Positions 23,585 through 32,011 of a stretch of DNA of 48,662 nt are shown here, one piece after another. The position numbers were made by a program, and so were the translations under genes. The stretch comes from JAJZJT01 sp964610905. Its GTDB lineage: Bacteria; Actinomycetota; Acidimicrobiia; Acidimicrobiales; RAAP-2. Under the pieces are notes generated by a model. The model was not told the origin of the DNA and did no database searches. It saw only the letters and a list, made by a program, of their open reading frames with translations. Positions within the stretch are counted from its first letter, which is position 1. Each line of letters begins with the position of its first letter. The DNA lies in contig CAZSYT010000018.1 of the NCBI GenBank assembly GCA_964610905.1, positions 1-48,662 on the forward strand, read 5' to 3'.

Positions 23585-25369
23585 GTGCACTGGGAGCCGA
23601 TCCGCAAGCCACCTGCACCCCCGGGCCACGAGCCGTTCCTCGCCGACTACGCAGCCGCGCGCGCCAGCTTCACCTGGCAGGCAGCCCGTGCCGAGCTCGA
23701 CGGGCTCCCGGGCGGCCGGGGGCTGAACATCGCCCACGAGGCGGTGGACCGCCACGCCGGCGGCGAGCGTCGCGACCAGGTGGCCCTTCGCTGCCTCGGA
23801 CGCCGCGGCGACCGGGCCGACGTCAGCTACGGCGAGCTGGCCGAGGCGTCGAACCGCTTCGCCAACGCGCTCGACTCCCTCGGGGTGCGCCGCGGCGAGC
23901 GGGTGTTCCTCTTGATGGAGCGTGGTGCTCCCCTCTTCGTGGCGGCGCTCGGCACGCTCAAGCACGGAAGCGTCCTCTCCCCGCTCTTCCCGGCGTTCGG
24001 GCCCGAGCCGGTGCGCCAACGGATCACGCTCGGCGACGGCCGCGTGCTGGTCACGACCCCCACCCTCTACCGGCACAAGGTCGCGCCGGTGCGCGACCGG
24101 CTGGGCTCGCTCGCCCACGTCCTCGTGTCGGCCGGGACCGAGCCGCTGACCGCGCCCCTCCCCGACGGCACCGTCGACCTCGACGCGCTGCTGGCGATCC
24201 AGGCCCCCACCTACGAGATCCCGCCGACGTCACCCGACGACGTGGCCCTGGTCCACTTCACGAGCGGCACCACCGGCGCCCCCAAAGGGGCCGTCCACGT
24301 CCACGAGGCCGTCGTGGCCCACCTGGCCACCGCCCGAATGGCCCTCGACCTCCGCCCCGACGACGTCTTCTGGTGCACGGCCGACCCCGGCTGGGTGACC
24401 GGGACCTCGTACGGCGTCATCGCGCCGCTCGTGGTCGGCGCGACGAGCGTGGTCGACGAGGGCGACTTCGACGCCGAGCGGTGGTACTCGGTGCTCGAGG
24501 AGGAGGGGGTGACGGTCTGGTACACGTCGCCGACGGCCCTGCGGATGCTCATGCTCGCCGGGCCCGAGGTGGCTCGGGCCCACGACCTCGGCCGCCTCCG
24601 GTTCGTGGCGAGCGTGGGGGAGCCGCTCGATCCCGAGCTCGTGATGTGGGGCCGCGACGTCCTCGGCGTCCCCGTCCACGACAACTGGTGGCAGACGGAG
24701 ACCGGCGGCATCATGATCGCCAACTTCGCGTCGATGGACATCGAGCCGGGCTCGATGGGCCGACCCCTGCCCGGCGTCGAGATCGCCGTCGTGGCCCGAG
24801 ACGAGGTCGGAGACGTGGTCACCGACCCGGCCGGCGTCCCCGTGGTGCTACCACCGGGCGAACGGGGCGAGCTGGCGCTCCGCCCCGGGTGGCCGTCGAT
24901 GTTCCGCGGCTACCTGGGCGAGGAGGAGCGGTACCGCGCCTGCTTCGTGGGCGGCTGGTACCTGACCGGCGACCTGGTCCGCCAGGAGCCCGACGGCTAC
25001 GTGTGGTTCGTCGGACGCGGCGACGACGTGATCGAGTCGGCCGGTCACCTCGTCGGGCCCTTCGAGGTCGAGTCGACGCTCCTCGAGCACCCGGCGGTGG
25101 CCGAGGTCGGCGTCGTCGGCGTGCCCGACCCCGTCGCCGGCGAGACGGTCAAGGCCTTCGTCTCCCTGCGTCCCGGGGTGCCCGCATCCGACGAGACCCG
25201 GCTCGACCTGCTCGGCTTCGCCCGCAAGCGGCTCGGGCCGGCGGTCGCCCCGCGCGACATCGCCTTCGACGCCCACCTGCCCCACACCGAGAGCGGCAAG
25301 ATCGTCCGCCGCCTGCTGCGTGACCGGGCGACGGCCGCATCGCGCCAGGCAGGCGGGGCGGCACCGTGA
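23585..25369 (+). CDS. acsA: AMP-forming acetyl/acyl-CoA synthetase
   Basis: The 594-aa protein is an acyl-CoA synthetase close to short-chain AcsA types: P-loop LVHFTSGTTGAPKGAVHVH, TADPGWVTGTSYG, DNWWQTETGGIMIANF and the hinge WYLTGDLVRQEPDGYVWFVGRGDDVIESAGH. The acetyl-CoA synthetase Trp pattern (WWQTETG) and the catalytic Lys in TESGKIVRR support acetate or a small acid as substrate. It opens an operon with the pyruvate dehydrogenase genes; the stop overlaps pdhA by four bases. Confidence 0.93.
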   Translation: MHWEPIRKPPAPPGHEPFLADYAAARASFTWQAARAELDGLPGGRGLNIAHEAVDRHAGGERRDQVALRCLGRRGDRADVSYGELAEASNRFANALDSLGVRRGERVFLLMERGAPLFVAALGTLKHGSVLSPLFPAFGPEPVRQRITLGDGRVLVTTPTLYRHKVAPVRDRLGSLAHVLVSAGTEPLTAPLPDGTVDLDALLAIQAPTYEIPPTSPDDVALVHFTSGTTGAPKGAVHVHEAVVAHLATARMALDLRPDDVFWCTADPGWVTGTSYGVIAPLVVGATSVVDEGDFDAERWYSVLEEEGVTVWYTSPTALRMLMLAGPEVARAHDLGRLRFVASVGEPLDPELVMWGRDVLGVPVHDNWWQTETGGIMIANFASMDIEPGSMGRPLPGVEIAVVARDEVGDVVTDPAGVPVVLPPGERGELALRPGWPSMFRGYLGEEERYRACFVGGWYLTGDLVRQEPDGYVWFVGRGDDVIESAGHLVGPFEVESTLLEHPAVAEVGVVGVPDPVAGETVKAFVSLRPGVPASDETRLDLLGFARKRLGPAVAPRDIAFDAHLPHTESGKIVRRLLRDRATAASRQAGGAAP

Positions 25370-26511
25370 CGGACCGAGCAGCCACGGCACGAGCCGAGCG
25401 GGCGGGCGCGCCGGTCCGACCGCCGATCGGTGGGACTTCGGACCGGCGCTCCCACGGAGCCGACGACACGGACCAGCACGACGTGGCCCTGCTCACCACC
25501 ATGGTTCGGATCCGGCACTTCGAGGAACGCTGCGTCGAGCGCTACAGCGCCGGAGCCATCCGGGGCTTCCTCCACCTCGGTATCGGCGAGGAGGCCTGTG
25601 CGGCCGGGGTGATGGCGGCCCTGGAGCCCGACGACGCCGTCGTCGCGACCTACCGGGAGCACGCCCATGCCCTGGCTCGGGGCATGCCCATGCGGACGGC
25701 CATGGCCGAGCTCGAGGGCAAGGTCGAAGGGTGCAGTCGCGGGCGGGGAGGCTCGATGCACCTCTTCGACGCGAGCCGGCGCTTCTACGGCGGGAACGCC
25801 ATCGTCGGGGGAGGCCTACCGCTCGCCGTGGGGCTGGCGCTCGCCGACCACCTGACCGGCCGTCGACGGGTCACGGCCTGCTTCTTCGGTGACGGCGCCG
25901 TGGCCGAGGGCGAGTTCCACGAGTCGATGAACCTGGCCGCCCTCTGGCACCTGCCGGTCCTCTTCTGCTGCGAGAACAACCTCTACGCCATGGGCACGGC
26001 GCTGGAGCGTGCCCAGTCCGAGCCCGACCTGGCCTTGAAGGCCGCTGCCTACCGCGTCCCGTCGTGGGCCGTCGACGGAATGGACGTCCTCGCCGTCGCC
26101 GACGCGGCTCGGCGAGCCGCCGACGCGGTGCGCGCCGGTGGTGGTCCGCACTTCCTCGAGCTCCGCACCTACCGGTTCCGGGCCCATTCGATGTACGACC
26201 CCGACCGGTACCGGGACCGCGACGAGATCGAGCGCTGGAAGCAGCGCGACCCCCTGCCTGCCCTCGCTGCCGCGCTCGTCGCCCGCGGCGCGCTGGCAGA
26301 GGACGGTCTCGCCGCCCTCGAGGACGACGCCGAAGCCGAGGTCGACGACGCCGTCGCCTTCGCGGAGGCCGGGACCGACGAGCCGGTGGGCGACCTCGAG
26401 CGCTTCGTGACCGCCGAGACCGTCGACGGCACGACCGCCGACGGAACGTCCGCCGACGGCACGTCCGCCGACGGCACGTCCGCCGACGGAACGACGAGGC
26501 AGCGACGGTGA
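25366..26511 (+). CDS. pdhA: Pyruvate dehydrogenase E1 alpha subunit
   Basis: The 381-aa ThDP subunit shows GFLHLGIGEEACAAGVMAAL, THR-like YREHAHALARGMPM, GRGGSMHLFD, and the ThDP motif FFGDGAVAEGEFHESMNLAALWHLPVLFCCENNLYAM. YRFRAHSMYDPDRYRDRDEIERWKQRDPL is the usual phosphorylation-loop region. It oxidatively decarboxylates pyruvate (or acetoin) with E1 beta. GTG start overlaps the acsA stop. The last 25 residues are four to five copies of DGTSA, a disordered tail not expected in the family. Confidence 0.95.
   Translation: MTDRAATARAERAGAPVRPPIGGTSDRRSHGADDTDQHDVALLTTMVRIRHFEERCVERYSAGAIRGFLHLGIGEEACAAGVMAALEPDDAVVATYREHAHALARGMPMRTAMAELEGKVEGCSRGRGGSMHLFDASRRFYGGNAIVGGGLPLAVGLALADHLTGRRRVTACFFGDGAVAEGEFHESMNLAALWHLPVLFCCENNLYAMGTALERAQSEPDLALKAAAYRVPSWAVDGMDVLAVADAARRAADAVRAGGGPHFLELRTYRFRAHSMYDPDRYRDRDEIERWKQRDPLPALAAALVARGALAEDGLAALEDDAEAEVDDAVAFAEAGTDEPVGDLERFVTAETVDGTTADGTSADGTSADGTSADGTTRQRR
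26425..26499 (+). repeat. 15-bp tandem repeat coding DGTSA
   Basis: About five copies of GACGGCACGTCCGCC with small changes, forming the C-terminal tail of E1 alpha right before the E1 beta start. Confidence 0.88.
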
Positions 26512-27482
26512 CCACGACGACCTACCGCGAGGCGCTCCGAGAGGCTCTGCGCGAAGCGCTCCGCGCCGACGAGCGCGTGTTCCTGATGGGCGAGGACGTC
26601 GGGCGCTACGGGGGTTGCTACGCCGTCAGCCTGGGGCTCCTCGAGGAGTTCGGGCCCGAGCGCGTGCGCGACACGCCGCTGTCGGAGTCGGGCTTCGTGG
26701 GCGCCGGCATCGGTGCCGCTCTCGGGGGGATGCGCCCGATCGTCGAGGTCATGACCGTCAACTTCAGCCTGCTCGCCCTCGACCAGCTGGTGAACAACGC
26801 CGCCACCCTGCGCTACATGTCCGGTGGCCAGCTCGGCGTGCCCTTGGTCGTCCGCATGACGACCGGCGCGGGCCGCCAGCTCGCAGCTCAGCACTCCCAC
26901 AGCCTCGAAGGCTGGTACGCCCACGTGCCGGGGCTCCGCATCCTCGCCCCCGCCACGATCGAGGACGCCCGCGGGATGCTCGCGCCGGCGCTCGACGACC
27001 CGGACCCCGTGCTCCTCTTCGAGCACGGCGCCCTCTACTCGACCTCGGGCGACCTCCCCGACGACCCGCCGGCCGTGCCCCTGTCGGGAGCCGCCGTCCG
27101 CCGGCCTGGAGGCGACGTCACCGTCGTCGCCTACGGCGGGACCCTCCCGGTCGCCCTCGCCGCCGCCGACCTGCTCGCCGGCTCCGGAACGGAGGCCGAG
27201 GTCGTCGACCTGCGCTCCCTGCGCCCGCTCGACATGGCGACGGTGGTGGCGTCGGTTGGGAGGACGCACCGCCTGGTGGTGGTCGACGAGGGGTGGCGAT
27301 CGGGCAGCCTCGCCGCCGAGGTGAGCGCCCGGGTCACCGAGGAGGCCTTCTACGAGCTCGATGCTCCCGTCGTCCGCGTGTGCAGCGCCGAGGTTCCCAT
27401 GCCGTACGCGCGCCACCTCGAGGAGGCGGCGACCCCCCAGGTGGCCGACGTGGTCGCCGCCGTGGACGCGCTCGGAGGCTAG
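26508..27482 (+). CDS. pdhB: Pyruvate dehydrogenase E1 beta subunit
   Basis: The 324-aa protein has the transketolase pyrimidine-binding motif (FLMGEDVGRYGGCYAVSLGL, TPLSESGFVGAGIGAALGGMRPIVEVM), GGQLGVPLVVRMTTGAGRQLAAQHSHSLEGWYAHVPGL and the C-terminal transketolase domain (VVDLRSLRPLDMATVVASV). It completes the E1 heterotetramer. GTG start overlaps the E1 alpha stop (GTGA); the stop TAG touches the ATG of E2. Confidence 0.96.
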   Translation: MTTTTYREALREALREALRADERVFLMGEDVGRYGGCYAVSLGLLEEFGPERVRDTPLSESGFVGAGIGAALGGMRPIVEVMTVNFSLLALDQLVNNAATLRYMSGGQLGVPLVVRMTTGAGRQLAAQHSHSLEGWYAHVPGLRILAPATIEDARGMLAPALDDPDPVLLFEHGALYSTSGDLPDDPPAVPLSGAAVRRPGGDVTVVAYGGTLPVALAAADLLAGSGTEAEVVDLRSLRPLDMATVVASVGRTHRLVVVDEGWRSGSLAAEVSARVTEEAFYELDAPVVRVCSAEVPMPYARHLEEAATPQVADVVAAVDALGG

Positions 27483-29003
27483 ATGGGCGAGTTCACCATG
27501 CCCTCCCTCGGGGCCGACATGGACGCCGGGACCGTCTCCGAGTGGCTCGTCCACCCCGGGGACCGGGTCCGGCGCGGCGACATCGTCGCGGTGGTCGAGA
27601 CCGACAAGTCCACCATCGAGGTCGAGGTGTTCGAGGACGGCGTCGTCGAGTCCCTGCTCGTCGAGCCCGGCCTCCGCGTGCCGGTCGGGACCCCCCTCGC
27701 CCGGATCACCAGCGCGGCGCCGGCGCCCGCGGCCGTCCGGGTGCGCTCGCCGGTCGTCAGGCACCTGGCCACCGAGCTCGGGGTGGACCTCGCCGCGGTG
27801 ACCGGCACGGGCCCCGGCGGCACGGTGACCCGGCTCGACGTCGAGCGTGCCGCCGCCCCGCTTCCCGCCCCCGGAGCACCGGGCACTCCCGCGCCGCCGG
27901 GCACTCCCGGGCCACCGGCGCCGACGGTCGTCCGGCCCGAGGCGGCGGGCCCCGCGGGCGACGGAGCGCGGGGGCCCGAGGAGGCACCGTCCCGACGGCG
28001 GGGCACCGGTCGACGGCGCCATCGGGCACCAGGGACGGTCGCACCTCGGACCGCAGGGCCTCGGCCGGCGCACCGGGTGGCGGCGGGGCCCCGCAGCTCG
28101 CCCCGAGCTCGGCAGCTCGCCGCCGAGCTCGGCGTCGACCTCACCTCGCTCGTCGGGTCCGGTCCGGGGGGGGCCGTGGTCGGCCGCGACGTCGAGGCGG
28201 CCGCGTGCTCCCCGGCACCGCCGGCTCGCCATGCAACCCCGGCGGCCCCGGCGGCCCCGGCCCCGGTCGTGGGGGCCCCCGGCGCGCCCGGCCCTCCCGG
28301 ACTACCGCTCGAGCCCGGCGCTGCCGCCACCGACGGTCGGACGGCTCGGCTGCGCCAGGCGATCGGGGCGCTCATGGCCCGCTCGAAGCGCGAGGTCCCC
28401 CACTACTACCTCACCACGACGGTCGACGTCGGGGCGGCGACCGCCTGGCTGGCCGAGACCAACCGCACCCGATCGGTAGAGGACCGCCTGGTGCTGCCCG
28501 CCCTGTTGGTGAAGGCCACCGCCCTGGCCGTCGCCGCCGTCCCCGAGGTCAACGGCTACTACGTCGACGGCGCCTTCGCCCCGAGCGCCGCCGTCCACGT
28601 CGGGGTGGCCGTCTCGCTCCGGCCGGCGGGCGTCGTGGCCCCTGCCCTCCACGACGTGGAACAGCGGTCCCTCGACGAGGTCATGGCCGGTCTGCGAGAC
28701 CTCGTGACCCGGGCGCGCTCGGGGCACCTGCGCGGCTCGGAGATGAGTGACCCGACGATCACGGTGACCAACCTCGGCGAGCTCGGCGTCGACACCGTCC
28801 TCGGGGTCATCTACCCGCCCCAGGTGGCCCTGGTCGGGTTCGGCCGCGTGTCGGAGCGCGCCGTGGCCCTCGACGGGCTGGTCGGGGCGCGACCGTGCCT
28901 GACCGCCAGCCTGTCAGCCGACCACCGGGTGAGCGACGGCCACCGTGGCGGCCGGTTCCTCGCCGAGGTCGACCGGCTGCTCCAGCAGCCCGACGCGTTG
29001 TGA
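27483..29003 (+). CDS. pdhC: Dihydrolipoamide acyltransferase (E2) with two subunit-binding domains
   Basis: The 506-aa protein has one lipoyl domain (residues 1-78, lipoyl Lys in VETDKSTIEVEVFEDG), then two peripheral subunit-binding domains: VRSPVVRHLATELGVDLAAVTGTGPGGTVTRLDV near 82-118 and SSPRARQLAAELGVDLTSLVGSGPGGAVVGRDV near 204-240. Long Pro/Ala linkers follow each. The catalytic domain ends with SADHRVSDGHRGG, holding the HxxxDG site. One binding domain is normal, so the duplicate may dock both E1 and E3. No E3 gene lies nearby. Confidence 0.95.
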   Translation: MGEFTMPSLGADMDAGTVSEWLVHPGDRVRRGDIVAVVETDKSTIEVEVFEDGVVESLLVEPGLRVPVGTPLARITSAAPAPAAVRVRSPVVRHLATELGVDLAAVTGTGPGGTVTRLDVERAAAPLPAPGAPGTPAPPGTPGPPAPTVVRPEAAGPAGDGARGPEEAPSRRRGTGRRRHRAPGTVAPRTAGPRPAHRVAAGPRSSPRARQLAAELGVDLTSLVGSGPGGAVVGRDVEAAACSPAPPARHATPAAPAAPAPVVGAPGAPGPPGLPLEPGAAATDGRTARLRQAIGALMARSKREVPHYYLTTTVDVGAATAWLAETNRTRSVEDRLVLPALLVKATALAVAAVPEVNGYYVDGAFAPSAAVHVGVAVSLRPAGVVAPALHDVEQRSLDEVMAGLRDLVTRARSGHLRGSEMSDPTITVTNLGELGVDTVLGVIYPPQVALVGFGRVSERAVALDGLVGARPCLTASLSADHRVSDGHRGGRFLAEVDRLLQQPDAL

Positions 29004-29045
29004 CGGTGCCCACCGACCAGGCACCGAGACGAGAGGAGGCCCGCC

Positions 29046-29306
29046 GTGCTGACCGACACCGAGGCCCGTGAGCTCCTGCGCACCACCTTGCACCGGGTCG
29101 CCCCGGAAGCCGACCTCGACCAGGTCGGCCCTGACGAGACGATCCAGGAGGCGCTCGACCTCGACTCGATCGACTTCCTCAACCTGGTCGTCGCCCTCCA
29201 CGAGGCCACCGGGGTCGACATCCCCGAACGCGACTACCCGGAGCTCACCACCGTGGAGCGCTGCGTCGCCTACCTCACCTCGGCGACCAGCCCGGGACCG
29301 GCCTGA
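29046..29306 (+). CDS. Acyl carrier protein
   Basis: The 86-aa acidic protein has the helix bundle and the phosphopantetheine site LDLDSIDFLNLVVALHEATG; the Ser carries the cofactor. GAGGAGG precedes the GTG start. It lies 42 bp behind E2 as the last gene of the acsA-pdhABC operon. An ACP inside a pyruvate dehydrogenase operon hints that acetyl or acyl groups are moved from E2 or AcsA to a carrier protein. Confidence 0.92.
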   Translation: MLTDTEARELLRTTLHRVAPEADLDQVGPDETIQEALDLDSIDFLNLVVALHEATGVDIPERDYPELTTVERCVAYLTSATSPGPA

Positions 29307-29333
29307 CGGCTGGGGACCAGGCCGTCCCCGAGG

Positions 29334-29612
29334 TCAGGCCCGGCCTGCCGCGGGCTCCGCGACCGTGCGCGTGGCCACGCCGGGGTCGATCTGGCCGAGG
29401 GCGGCCAGGGCCCGGTGCAGGTCGCTCGTCGCCTCGTCGAACTGCACCCAGGCCGCCCCGTCGGCCGGGTCCGGGACGAGCACGGGCAGGGCCCGCACCA
29501 CCGTTTCGAGCATGTCGATCACCCGGTCGAGCCCCTCGCGGGCCCGCCTGTGCACCGGGTCCCGCTGGTGCGACCCGTCGTCCACCGCCTCCGCGCGGCG
29601 TTCCTCGGTCAT
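29334..29612 (-). CDS. Small hypothetical protein of the USP operon
   Basis: The 92-aa product (REGLDRVIDMLETVVRALPVLVPDPADGAAWVQFDEATSDLHRALAAL) is probably all-helical and acidic, with no membrane helix. Its ATG overlaps the previous stop (ATGA), and GGAGG lies upstream, so it is the last gene of the universal stress protein operon. Not recognised. Confidence 0.62.
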   Translation of the reverse strand: MTEERRAEAVDDGSHQRDPVHRRAREGLDRVIDMLETVVRALPVLVPDPADGAAWVQFDEATSDLHRALAALGQIDPGVATRTVAEPAAGRA

Positions 29613-29965
29613 GCCGGCTCCCTCCTCATCACCCCGGGCACGTGGCCCGCTCGCTCCGGTCGCGCCCACTGTCGCCAGTCGGTCGCACCACGTTCCTCCT
29701 CGGCCAGACGCCGCGCCAGGCGGGCCGCCAGCCGCAGCGCGTCGGTGGCGTCCGACGCGGCGCCCGACGGTGCGGTGAACGACCCCCGCTCCACCCTCCT
29801 CGCCGCCTGCTCGAGCGCAGCGGGCCGGGGCCCGGCCAGTCGGAGCAGCGCTTCGGCCCGCGTCCCGACCGGCGAGACCGGCCCCACCAGGGCCAGAGCC
29901 AGCGAGCGGGCCGCCAGCCGGTCGACGAGGGACCACGTGCGACGCGGCGGCAGGTCGACCCTCAC
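29609..29965 (-). CDS. Hypothetical Arg/Ala-rich protein of the USP operon
   Basis: A 118-aa helical protein (SLVDRLAARSLALALVGPVSPVGTRAEALLRLAGPRPAALEQAARRVERG). It overlaps genes on both sides by four bases, which strongly supports translation. It has no known motif. With the 92-aa neighbour and USP it forms a tight three-gene unit. Confidence 0.6.
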   Translation of the reverse strand: MRVDLPPRRTWSLVDRLAARSLALALVGPVSPVGTRAEALLRLAGPRPAALEQAARRVERGSFTAPSGAASDATDALRLAARLARRLAEEERGATDWRQWARPERAGHVPGVMRREPA

Positions 29966-30423
29966 GACGCCACCTCCTCGGCACCCTGCACCGCCCGGAT
30001 CCGCCGGGACCCCCGGAAGACCACGACCGGGCACGGGGCGTGCGTGACGCAGTGGAGGCTGACCGAGCCGAGCAGCGTGCCGGAGAGCCCCCCGTGACCT
30101 CGGCTCCCCACGACCAGCAGGTCGGCGTCGTCCGCCGAGGCCACCAGCATGCGCGCCGGAGGGCCCTCGACGGGCGACAGCTCGATCGACAGCGACGGGT
30201 GGGCACGCACCACCGGGTCGACGGCGCGCTCGAGGGCGCGCCGCGTCACGGCCAACCGGTCGAGGGCGACGGCGCTGCCTGGCATCCACATGTCCGCGTA
30301 GTGGTCCTCCCAGCTCATCACCGCTCGCAGGCACGCACCCGTCCCCTCTGCGAGGTCGGCCGCCCAGGCAAGCGCCTGAGCGGCGGTGGGAGACCCGTCG
30401 ACACCGACGACGATCCGGTCCAT
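29962..30423 (-). CDS. Universal stress protein (UspA family), single domain
   Basis: The 153-aa protein begins RIVVGVDGSPTAAQALAWAADLAEGTGA and carries the ATP-binding motif GSRGHGGLSGTLLGSVSLHCVTHAPCPVVVFR (G-2x-G-9x-GS). Such proteins are highly induced in mycobacterial dormancy. A DosR-like box lies 36-50 bp upstream of the ATG. It is the first gene of a three-gene operon with 4-base overlaps. Confidence 0.95.
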   Translation of the reverse strand: MDRIVVGVDGSPTAAQALAWAADLAEGTGACLRAVMSWEDHYADMWMPGSAVALDRLAVTRRALERAVDPVVRAHPSLSIELSPVEGPPARMLVASADDADLLVVGSRGHGGLSGTLLGSVSLHCVTHAPCPVVVFRGSRRIRAVQGAEEVAS

Positions 30424-30458
30424 GGATGCACGGTCGCGCCGCGACGCCGTGGTCGAGT

Positions 30459-30473
30459 AGGGCTGAAGGTCAC
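30459..30473 (-). promoter_or_regulatory. DosR/OsdR-like box before the USP operon
   Basis: Minus-strand reading GTGACCTTCAGCCCT, 36 bp upstream of the USP start codon. It matches the shared motif at 13 of 15 positions and lies at a plausible activator distance. Confidence 0.6.
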
Positions 30474-30563
30474 TACCGCGCAGGGGCCCGCCCGTCGCGT
30501 CCGCAGCCGGCAGCCGGCCGCCCCGGCCGCCGACGCCTGCGCCCTCCGACGTCGCCAACGCCG

Positions 30564-31898
30564 TCAGGACCGGCGCGCCGCGGCCGGCTCGAGGTAGTCG
30601 ACGAACCAGGCCCGGGCCAGGTCGGCGACCTCCTCGAGGGCGCCAGGCTCCTCGAAGAGGTGGGTGGCACCCGCCACGACGGCGACACGGTTCTCGCACG
30701 TGAGCTGGCGCTGCGCATGGCGGTTCAGCTGCAGCACCACGTCGTCGTCCCCGCCCACGATGAGGAGGGTCGGCGCGCGGACGTCGCCGAGGCGCGGCCC
30801 GGCGAGGTCGGGACGGCCGCCCCGTGAGACCACGGCGGCGACGGTGGACCCGGGTGCTGCCGCCGCCCACAGGGCCGCCGCCGCCCCCGTGCTCGCACCG
30901 AAGTAGCCGACTCGGCGCCCCTCGGCCTCGGGCTGGTCGACCAGCCAGGCCGTGACAGCGCCGAGCCGCTCGGCCAGCAGCTCGACGTCGAAGACCGGGG
31001 ACCGCTGCACCTCCTCCTCGGGCGTGAGCAGGTCGAAGAGCAGCGTCCCCAGACCGGCAGCGTTGAGGCTGGCGGCGACGTAGCGGTTCCGCGGACTGTG
31101 ACGGCTGCTGCCGCTGCCGTGGGCGAAGACGACCAGGCCCGAGCACTGCTCGGGCACGGTGACGTGGCCTGCCAGGCGCACCTGGCCTGCCACCACCTCG
31201 ACGTCCTCGTCGCGTACGGGCGGGTCGGCGGCGGCCGTCGCGGCGACGAGCGGCACGTGCGCGCCAGCCCGCTCGAGCATCGCGACCACGTCGTCGTCGG
31301 TGACCTGGGTGAAGTCCTCGTAGAACTGCCCCACGGCGAAGAACGGCTCGGGCAGCTCGAGGCAGACGACCTGGTCGGCGACCTCGGCGAGCGACCGCAC
31401 CGACGAGCGGGGGGCGACGGGGACGGCGAGCACCACCCTGGCGGCGCCGCGGGCCCGCGCCACCTGGCAGGCCGCTCCGGCCGTCGAGCCAGTGGCGACC
31501 CCGTCGTCGACGATCACGGCCGTCCGGCCCTCGAGCGGCAGCGGCGGGCGTCCGGCCCGGAAGCGCCGGGCCCGGCGCTCCACCTCGGCCCGTTCGCGCC
31601 GCTCGACGGCCGCGAGCTCGGGCTCGTCGACGCCCACCATGCGCACGAGCTGCCGGTTCAGGACAAGCGCCCCCTCCTCGCCGACGGCCCCCATGGCCAG
31701 CTCGGGCTGGAACGGGACCCCCAGCTTGCGCACGACGATGACGTCGAGGGGGGCGCCGAGGGCTCCGGCCACCAGGGCGGCGACCGGGACGCCGCCCCGG
31801 GGGAGCCCGAGGACGACCACGTCGGCTCCGGACAGCCCGTTGCCCACGAGCTGCTCGCCCAGCCGCCGTCCTGCCTCGTACCGGTCGCGGAACTCCAT
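30564..31898 (-). CDS. Phosphoribosyltransferase-hydrolase fusion (Rv0571c-like), copy 2
   Basis: The 444-aa protein has the same two-domain plan as the gene at 18758-20101: PRTase half with RKLGVPFQPELAMGAVGEEG and TAVIVDDGVATGSTAGAACQVAR, hydrolase half with GYFGASTGAAAALWAAA (Ser nucleophile) and GATHLFEEPGALEEVADLAR (His). AGGAGG 6 nt before ATG 31898 fixes the start. A DosR-like box lies 57 bp upstream. It sits beside a PRPP synthetase homologue, so PRPP supply and use may be linked. Confidence 0.92.
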   Translation of the reverse strand: MEFRDRYEAGRRLGEQLVGNGLSGADVVVLGLPRGGVPVAALVAGALGAPLDVIVVRKLGVPFQPELAMGAVGEEGALVLNRQLVRMVGVDEPELAAVERRERAEVERRARRFRAGRPPLPLEGRTAVIVDDGVATGSTAGAACQVARARGAARVVLAVPVAPRSSVRSLAEVADQVVCLELPEPFFAVGQFYEDFTQVTDDDVVAMLERAGAHVPLVAATAAADPPVRDEDVEVVAGQVRLAGHVTVPEQCSGLVVFAHGSGSSRHSPRNRYVAASLNAAGLGTLLFDLLTPEEEVQRSPVFDVELLAERLGAVTAWLVDQPEAEGRRVGYFGASTGAAAALWAAAAPGSTVAAVVSRGGRPDLAGPRLGDVRAPTLLIVGGDDDVVLQLNRHAQRQLTCENRVAVVAGATHLFEEPGALEEVADLARAWFVDYLEPAAARRS

Positions 31899-31954
31899 GG
31901 CAACCTCCTCGCCGTCCCTCACCTCAGTGTCGAGCCGAGCCCGGCGGGGGGCCC

Positions 31955-31969
31955 AGGGCCGATCGGCAC
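31955..31969 (-). promoter_or_regulatory. DosR/OsdR-like box before PRTase-hydrolase copy 2
   Basis: Minus-strand reading GTGCCGATCGGCCCT, 57 bp upstream of the ATG at 31898. Confidence 0.6.
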
Positions 31970-32011
31970 CTCCGCCGCTCCGGAACCACGGGCCCCGGCG
32001 CGACGGCCAGG

